A stretch of 64,000 bases of DNA, from NCBI GenBank assembly GCA_963781065.1, contig CAWAET010000003.1, forward strand, positions 124,001-188,000, read 5' to 3'. Positions 59,268 to 64,000 of this stretch are shown here, one piece after another. Positions within the stretch are counted from its first letter, which is position 1; every line of letters starts with the position of its first letter. Under the pieces are notes generated by a model that made no database searches, was not told the origin of the DNA, and was given only the letters and a program-made list of their open reading frames with translations. A program made the translations under genes and the position numbers. Source of the DNA: CALZJC01 sp963781065. Its GTDB lineage: Bacteria; Acidobacteriota; Thermoanaerobaculia; Multivoradales; JAHEKO01.

Positions 59268-61295
59268 ATGGAAGAGAGGGCAGGCCAAGGCTCGATGAGA
59301 CCGGCCGAGCTCGATCTCGACGCCCTGGCGCCGGAGGCCGCCGCGGGCATCCGCATCCTGCCGGTGGTCCACGAGCGGATCGAGCTGGCGGCGGTGGTCC
59401 GCGCGGCGCTCGACCAACTGGATCCGGCCGCGGTGGCGGTGGAGTTGCCGACCACCCTCACCGAGGCGGCGCTCGGCGCCGTCCGCCGGCTGCCCAGGAT
59501 CTCGTTGATCCTCGCCGAGGAGCTCGGTGCGGAGGCGCTGGTGTGGGTGGTGGCGCCGGGCGATCCGCTGGTCGAGGGGCTGCGCTGGGCGCTCGAGCGC
59601 GGCCGGACGGTAGCCCTGATCGACCCCGACCTGCCCTACGGCGATCGCCACGTCGACCCGGTGCCCGATCCGTGGTCGATCTGGCGGCTCGGGCCCGAGC
59701 GCTATCTGGCGATGGTCGCCGCGGCGGCCGGCGCCGGCGAGCCCGGCGAGGCCGATCGGCTGCGCGAGGCGGGGATGGCCTTCCATCTGCGCGAGGCCGC
59801 CCAGAGGGCCGCGGGCGGCCCGGTCCTGGCGCTGGTCGGCGCCGCCCACGCGCGGCGGCTGGGCGGGCTGCTCGGCGGTTCGCTGGCCCATCCCTTCGCC
59901 CGCGTCCGCCGATCGCGGGTCGAGCTGCGCCATCTCCATCCGCGGAGCCTCACCGGGCTGCTGCCGGACGCGCCGCTGGCGCACGCCGTGTGGGAGCGGC
60001 TGCGTGGCGGCGTCGACCCCGAGCCGGTCGAGCCGGCGGCGCTCGGCGAGACCCTGTCGCGCCGGGTCTCGGTGATCCGCTTCGGCCTGCGGGTGATCGC
60101 CGGCCAGGGCGGCGAGGACGAGGCCCGCCGCCGCCGCCGTCTGCTCGACTACGCCTGCCTCGAGGGCACGGTCCTCGGCCCCGGCGGCCCGGCGCCCGAC
60201 CGCCGCGCCCTCGGCCGGGTGGTCTGGCGGGTCGCCGCGGGCTCCTACCGCGAGCAGACCGGCGAGCCCGTCGCCGCCTGGCAGCGGCGGCTGTTCTTCG
60301 ACTACGCCCGGCGCTGCGCCCGGGTCCAGGGCCAGCTGGTCCCCGGTCTCTACGAGTGGACGGTGGCGGGCCGCGGGGTGGGCGACGACAACCTCGCCTG
60401 GGAGCTGTTCGACGCCGCCCGCACCTATCCCTGGCAGGAGGAGCGGGCCGAGATCGAGACCGCGCGACTCGACGGCGACGAGCTCGACCTGGGCACCCGC
60501 AAGGTGCGCTTCCGCCGTGGCTTCCTCAAGGTCAAGCGGCGGCCGGTGCCGGTGCGCGAGCGGCCGCGCCCCGACGACCCGGAGGAGTGGCTGGCCGGCT
60601 TCGACGCCGCCGGCATCTGCTCCTACCCACCCGAGGATCTGGTGATCGAGGACTACGGCCGCTTTCTCCAGGCCAAGGCGATCTCCATCCTGTCGCTCGA
60701 GAACCGGCGCGTCGAGCCGTTTACCGCCTCACTGCTGGACGGTGTCGACCTGCGCGAGACGCTGCGCAACGTGCACGAGGACCGGATCTATGTCGAGGAG
60801 CGCGGCCGGGTGCCGGGCGGCGCCGGCTCGGTGGTGGTGATCTTCGATCTCGACCCCGAGGCCGAGCGGTTTCCCTTCGCCATGACCTGGCTGGGCGAGC
60901 ACGACCAGGAGTCGGACATGGCTTTCTACTCGACGCCGCCGGGCGAGCAGGTGGTCGGTCCCGGGATCATGCGCGCCACCTACGGCGCCTTCATGCTGAC
61001 CTCGCCGCGCGGCCGGCTGGCCGACGTCTGGACCGACCCCGACTACCGCTTCGCTCGCGGCCGCGCCGAGGCGCTGGTGATGGCGGCGATCGACTACAGC
61101 GTCGAGCGGCACGTGGTCCACGTCGCCGCGGCGCCGCCGTCGGAGACCCTCAGGCGCTACGCCGCGGCGCAGAAGAAGCGGCTGCAGCACATCCCGCTGG
61201 CGGCGCTGTCGCCGGTGACGGTCAAGCGGGTGCGCGTGCTGCACGTGCTGGCCGGGCACGACAAGCGGGCGGTCGCTCGCGACTATGTCTGGTAG
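59268..61295 (+). CDS. Large MoxR-associated protein with ChaN/TraB-like N-terminal region
   Basis: 675 aa, no signal or membrane helices. The N-terminal third (about 25-215) resembles TraB/ChaN- or DUF5682-type domains: RILPVVHERIELAAVV, AVAVELPTTLTEAAL and LALVGAAHARRLGGLL with a His-containing loop. The rest (about 300-675) is not recognised; it has several acidic loops and YPPEDLVIEDYGRFLQ. MoxR gene plus DUF5682-like gene is a known but uncharacterised pairing; usually a VWA protein follows, which is absent here. Start uncertain: ATG 59268 or ATG 59295. Confidence 0.65.
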   Translation: MEERAGQGSMRPAELDLDALAPEAAAGIRILPVVHERIELAAVVRAALDQLDPAAVAVELPTTLTEAALGAVRRLPRISLILAEELGAEALVWVVAPGDPLVEGLRWALERGRTVALIDPDLPYGDRHVDPVPDPWSIWRLGPERYLAMVAAAAGAGEPGEADRLREAGMAFHLREAAQRAAGGPVLALVGAAHARRLGGLLGGSLAHPFARVRRSRVELRHLHPRSLTGLLPDAPLAHAVWERLRGGVDPEPVEPAALGETLSRRVSVIRFGLRVIAGQGGEDEARRRRRLLDYACLEGTVLGPGGPAPDRRALGRVVWRVAAGSYREQTGEPVAAWQRRLFFDYARRCARVQGQLVPGLYEWTVAGRGVGDDNLAWELFDAARTYPWQEERAEIETARLDGDELDLGTRKVRFRRGFLKVKRRPVPVRERPRPDDPEEWLAGFDAAGICSYPPEDLVIEDYGRFLQAKAISILSLENRRVEPFTASLLDGVDLRETLRNVHEDRIYVEERGRVPGGAGSVVVIFDLDPEAERFPFAMTWLGEHDQESDMAFYSTPPGEQVVGPGIMRATYGAFMLTSPRGRLADVWTDPDYRFARGRAEALVMAAIDYSVERHVVHVAAAPPSETLRRYAAAQKKRLQHIPLAALSPVTVKRVRVLHVLAGHDKRAVARDYVW

Positions 61296-61323
61296 GCGCG
61301 GGCCCGGGGCGGCGCCGGGCTGC

Positions 61324-61505
61324 TAGCCCGACCTTCTCACCAGCGCTCGACTACGCCGACGTAGGTACCTGAATCTGCGAGACTTGCCTCGGTCGGTCAT
61401 CCTCGACGTACTTCGAGTACGCCTGTGGTGCCCTCGGTCGGCAAGTCCCACATCTTCAGGCACTTACGCCGGCTCGCTGCGAGAGCCGGTGAGAAGGTCG
61501 GGCTA
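61324..61505. repeat. 182-bp imperfect inverted-repeat element, copy 2 (opposite orientation to copy 1)
   Basis: Same element as 16078-16257, reversed. Ends are TAGCCCGACCTTCTCACC and its exact complement, perfect 18-bp terminal inverted repeats. It again occupies the gap between convergent genes, and its right end supplies the stop codon (CTA at 61503-61505) of the minus-strand beta-barrel gene. The near identity of the two copies 45 kb apart implies recent spread or strong constraint. Confidence 0.9.
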
Positions 61506-62810
61506 GAAACCGTAGCCCGACCAGACCATCCACTTGCGGGTGTCGGCGGCGAACCGGTCGGCTTTGTAGAGCGCGCCCTTGAGGCCGACGAGCAATCCCC
61601 CCGGCGAGGTGTAGAGCAGCTGCAGGTCGAGCTCTTCGCCGTAGGGGATCGGCCGGCTCTCGGCGTTGAAGTCGTGGTAGCGGGCCAGCCAGTCGACCTT
61701 GCCGAGCTTGCCGCTGAGCTCGAGATAGAGGTCCTCGAGGCCGTCGGGCGGCGTCTCGGAGAACTTGTCGGCCCAGCCGTTGTATCGGTGCAGGGTCGCG
61801 AGCGGTGTGCGGAACCGGCCGCCGGCTTCGCCGCCGTCGAGCTGTTCCCAGCCGAGCTTGACGGTCAGCCGGGGCAGGCTGGCGCCGATCATCAGCGTGG
61901 CGTAGCCGGCGTCGACGGGGCGCGGGTTGTCGGCGTGATCCGACTGCTCGGCGAACTCGACCTCGTAGAGCAGCGACCGGCTGCTGGTCAGCCGGCGCTG
62001 GCCGGCGAACTCGAGGCCCCAGGTGGCGGTCGACAGCGGGGCGGCGAGAGGGTCCTGGTAGTCGAGCAGGTAGCCGTAGAGGGTGAACTTGCCGGCGTTC
62101 TGCAGGTTGAAGCCGACGTTGAACAGATGGCCGGCGAGATCCTGGCTGTCGCCGAAGACGCGCTCGACCCGATCGACGAAGGTGTAGGTGAAGCGCAGCC
62201 CGCCGAGCCAGCTGTCGATCCTCAAGGCGTCGAAGCTCTGGTGGTTCTGGCGCCAGCCGACATTGCCGACGAAGCGCTCGTCGCCGAGCGCGATCTCCTG
62301 GCGGCCGGCGACGACCTGCCACGTCTGCCAGCGGTAGCGGACGAGCGCCTGGTTGATCTCGGTGGCGGCCGGATCGGCGACCGCCGGCCTGTCCCACACC
62401 AAGTTGTTCACCCGCGCGCCGCCGCGGTTGTCGTACAGGTCGTGGCCGATCACGGCCACGTTCTCGGCCTCGACCTCGAAGGTGAAGCCCCGCCAGGCCC
62501 GCGACCGGTAGCCGAGCGCGGTGCGCAGGGTCGAGGCGCGGGCGTGCTTGTCGCCGACTGCGTCGTCGCCGACGTCCTCGTAGCGGTAGCGCAGGTTGAC
62601 GGTCGTCTTGCCGTTCTTCAAGGCATCCTTGAAGCCGGGCTCGTCATCGGCCGGCTGGGCCGTCGCGCCCGCCGCGGTCAGCGCCAGCAGCGCCAGGCCC
62701 ACGGCCGCCGCGGCCGGACGGCGCCGGCGGTGCCCGGCTGAGGCCAGGACCGCGGACTCGGGCGAATGGGGCGACGAAGGGGAGGGCCGGTGAGGAGTCC
62801 GAGCTGGCAC
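61503..62810 (-). CDS. Outer-membrane beta-barrel protein, alginate-export (AlgE-like) porin family
   Basis: About 435 aa. A long basic N-terminus and signal peptide (hydrophobic core AAAAVGLALLALTAAG, cleavage near ATAQ) precede a barrel of alternating strands with aromatic girdles: TVNLRYRYEDVGDD, ASTLRTALGYRSR, WQVVAGRQEIALGDERFVG, SFDALRIDSWLGGLRFTYTF, ending in the C-terminal aromatic residue (VWSGYGF) used for barrel assembly. The AGRQEIxLGDxRFVG pattern is typical of the alginate-export porin group. GTG at 62810 is chosen because TTGACA-17-CATCCT ends 6 bases upstream; the frame is open to GTG 62873. Substrate unknown. Confidence 0.8.
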   Translation of the reverse strand: MPARTPHRPSPSSPHSPESAVLASAGHRRRRPAAAAVGLALLALTAAGATAQPADDEPGFKDALKNGKTTVNLRYRYEDVGDDAVGDKHARASTLRTALGYRSRAWRGFTFEVEAENVAVIGHDLYDNRGGARVNNLVWDRPAVADPAATEINQALVRYRWQTWQVVAGRQEIALGDERFVGNVGWRQNHQSFDALRIDSWLGGLRFTYTFVDRVERVFGDSQDLAGHLFNVGFNLQNAGKFTLYGYLLDYQDPLAAPLSTATWGLEFAGQRRLTSSRSLLYEVEFAEQSDHADNPRPVDAGYATLMIGASLPRLTVKLGWEQLDGGEAGGRFRTPLATLHRYNGWADKFSETPPDGLEDLYLELSGKLGKVDWLARYHDFNAESRPIPYGEELDLQLLYTSPGGLLVGLKGALYKADRFAADTRKWMVWSGYGF

Positions 62811-62816
62811 CGACGC

Positions 62817-62845
62817 AGGATGCGAAACGGCCGGAGGGATGTCAA
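62817..62845 (-). promoter_or_regulatory. Promoter for the beta-barrel gene (leaderless start)
   Basis: On the minus strand TTGACA (62845-62840), 17-base spacer, CATCCT (62822-62817). The -10 ends 6 bases before GTG 62810. The -35 is a perfect consensus; the -10 is weak. Confidence 0.55.
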
Positions 62846-62918
62846 CCCCGGGCTCCGGCCCGGCCCAGCTCACCGTACGAAGCCGGAGAAGCGCTCGGTG
62901 GCCTTCACGCTACCGCCG

Positions 62919-64000
62919 CTACATCCTTTCCGGCCGCTCGATCCCCAGCAGGCCGCAGAGCCCGGCCATTCCCCTGGCAAAGATGCTGGTCGCGGCCAGG
63001 CGGGCCTGGCGCAGCTCGGCGTCGGGCTCTTGCAGGATCGGGTGACGGTGGTAGACGGCGTTGAACTTCTGCGCCAGATCGAGCGCCTGGCGGGCGACCA
63101 GCGACGGCTCGAGCCCCTCGCCGGCCGAGCGGACCCGGTCCGGGATCTGGGCCACGGCCAGCGCCAGGTCCCACAGGTCGTCCGCCCACACGGCGGCCGG
63201 CAGCGCGGCGGCGGCGGCCGGCTCGACGTCGCTCTCCAGCCCCTCCTCTGCCAGCCGGCGCCGGATGTTGCGCGCCCGGACCGCCGAGTACTGGAGATAG
63301 GGCCCCGAATCGCCCTCGAAGCTCAACGCCTCGTCGAAGTCGAAGGCGATCATCCGGTTGGTGGTCGCCTTGACCATGAAGAAGCGCAGCGCGGCGGTGG
63401 CGATCTGGCTCGCCAGGGCGGTCAGGTCCTCCTCGCCGAGCTCCGGGTTGCGCGAGGCGATCTCCTCGCGGCTCTTGACGATCAGCCGGTCCAGCAGGTC
63501 GTCCGCCTTGACGCCGATGCCGCGGCGCCCCGACATCTCGAGGTTCTTGCCGCCCTCGTCCTCGTCGTCGTCGAGAAAGCCCATCAGCCGCGCTGTTGCC
63601 GCCGACAGCGAGACCATCTCGTAGGCGAAATGGACCGAGCGCTCGGCCTCCTCGGCGAAGCCCAGGGCGGCGACGCCGGCCTTGACGATCTTCTGCAGAT
63701 AGCTCTGGCGGGCGTCGATGACGTTGACCACCTCCCAGGCGCGGCCGAAATCGGGGTGCTCGGCGACGCCCTCGGTGGCGGTCTCCCAGATTCCCTGCTC
63801 GGCCCAGTGGCGGTACTCGAAGTCGCGCCCCAAAAGACCCAGCTTCCACAGCTGATAGGCGATGTCCTTGCCGACGTAGGTCACCGTCCCGTCCGAGCGC
63901 ACGATCACCTTGTCCGGATCCTCGAGGCCGGCGAACTCCTCGTGCTCGGACAGCCGCATCACCCAGCAGCCGCTGTTCTTGCCCGCGGTCTCGAGGTGGA
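62919..64000 (-). CDS. argS: Arginyl-tRNA synthetase, C-terminal part (N-terminus beyond the window)
   Basis: Class I aminoacyl-tRNA synthetase; about 360 codons are visible and the frame is open to the right edge. Seen: VIVRSDGTVTYVGKDIAYQLWKL (end of the catalytic fold), the KMSKS-equivalent MSGRRGIGVKADDLLD, then the all-helical DALR anticodon-binding domain with YLQYSAVRARNIRRRL and, at the end, AGLCGLLGIERPERM. The stop at 62919 leaves about 100 bases before the porin start. Insertions rich in Asp/Glu (DDDEDEGG) near the KMSKS loop are noticeable but plausible for this family. Confidence 0.95.
   Translation of the reverse strand, partial: HLETAGKNSGCWVMRLSEHEEFAGLEDPDKVIVRSDGTVTYVGKDIAYQLWKLGLLGRDFEYRHWAEQGIWETATEGVAEHPDFGRAWEVVNVIDARQSYLQKIVKAGVAALGFAEEAERSVHFAYEMVSLSAATARLMGFLDDDEDEGGKNLEMSGRRGIGVKADDLLDRLIVKSREEIASRNPELGEEDLTALASQIATAALRFFMVKATTNRMIAFDFDEALSFEGDSGPYLQYSAVRARNIRRRLAEEGLESDVEPAAAAALPAAVWADDLWDLALAVAQIPDRVRSAGEGLEPSLVARQALDLAQKFNAVYHRHPILQEPDAELRQARLAATSIFARGMAGLCGLLGIERPERM

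Overview
The window is GC-rich chromosomal DNA (roughly 70 percent G+C by eye) from a Gram-negative bacterium. Two lpxD genes imply a lipid A outer membrane, an outer-membrane beta-barrel gene is present, and MurE carries the DNPR motif of meso-diaminopimelate enzymes. There are multihaem c-type cytochromes, an Hmc/NrfD-type membrane redox complex and a haem-c sensor kinase. No gene here fixes the phylum. The mix fits Acidobacteriota or another deep, high-GC anaerobic or facultative lineage, but that is inference.

Layout. (1) 1-1838, minus: two tandem lpxD paralogues, the second cut by the window edge. (2) 2252-3574, plus: a secreted SnoaL/DUF4440-like protein and a membrane-anchored SRPBCC protein. 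(3) 3631-12062, minus: a long run of close or overlapping genes: yqgE, holin-like membrane protein, nth, YdfG-like SDR, a 78-residue protein, CoxM-like and CoxS-like subunits without a large molybdenum subunit, amidase, FdrA and a DUF1116 protein. (4) 12119-12281: initiator tRNA-Met with its own promoter and terminator. (5) 12748-16080: eno, ftsB and an ArnT-like glycosyltransferase. (6) 16255-23176: CPA2 antiporter (minus), then mfd and two PpiC/SurA-like folding proteins. (7) 23331-39326: a division and cell-wall cluster, mraZ-rsmH-ftsL-ftsI-murE-murF-mraY-murD-ftsW-murG-murC-ftsQ-ftsA-ftsZ, without murB or ddl and headed by a promoter overlapping a three-repeat MraZ operator. (8) 39395-43394: methyltransferase, Wzx-like flippase, DUF354 protein and VanZ-like protein. 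(9) 43481-47755: a cluster of one helical protein, one SPFH/zinc-ribbon protein and three further zinc-ribbon proteins. (10) 47834-48499, minus: an internally duplicated gene broken by several indels. (11) 48776-51890: a fused alpha/beta 2-oxoacid dehydrogenase E1 and a 2,4-dienoyl-CoA-reductase-like SDR. (12) 52007-58336: haem-c histidine kinase, two response regulators carrying GcvH-like domains, pentahaem cytochrome, HybA-like ferredoxin, NrfD protein and a 41-residue membrane protein. (13) 58413-64000: MoxR ATPase with a large partner protein, a beta-barrel protein and the C-terminal part of argS.

The strongest candidates for something undescribed are the redox-sensing and electron-transfer locus with response-regulator/GcvH-like fusions (52007-58336), the SPFH plus zinc-ribbon cluster (43481-47755), the CoxM/CoxS-amidase-FdrA-DUF1116 operon (3631-9354), and a 180-bp self-complementary repeat present twice, each time between convergent genes (16078-16257 and 61324-61505).

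A caution on sequence quality: five otherwise intact genes (amidase, nth, murE, murD, ftsW) each contain exactly one extra base. Three of them are normally essential, so these are more likely sequencing or assembly insertions than real mutations. They are annotated as single genes across the shift.
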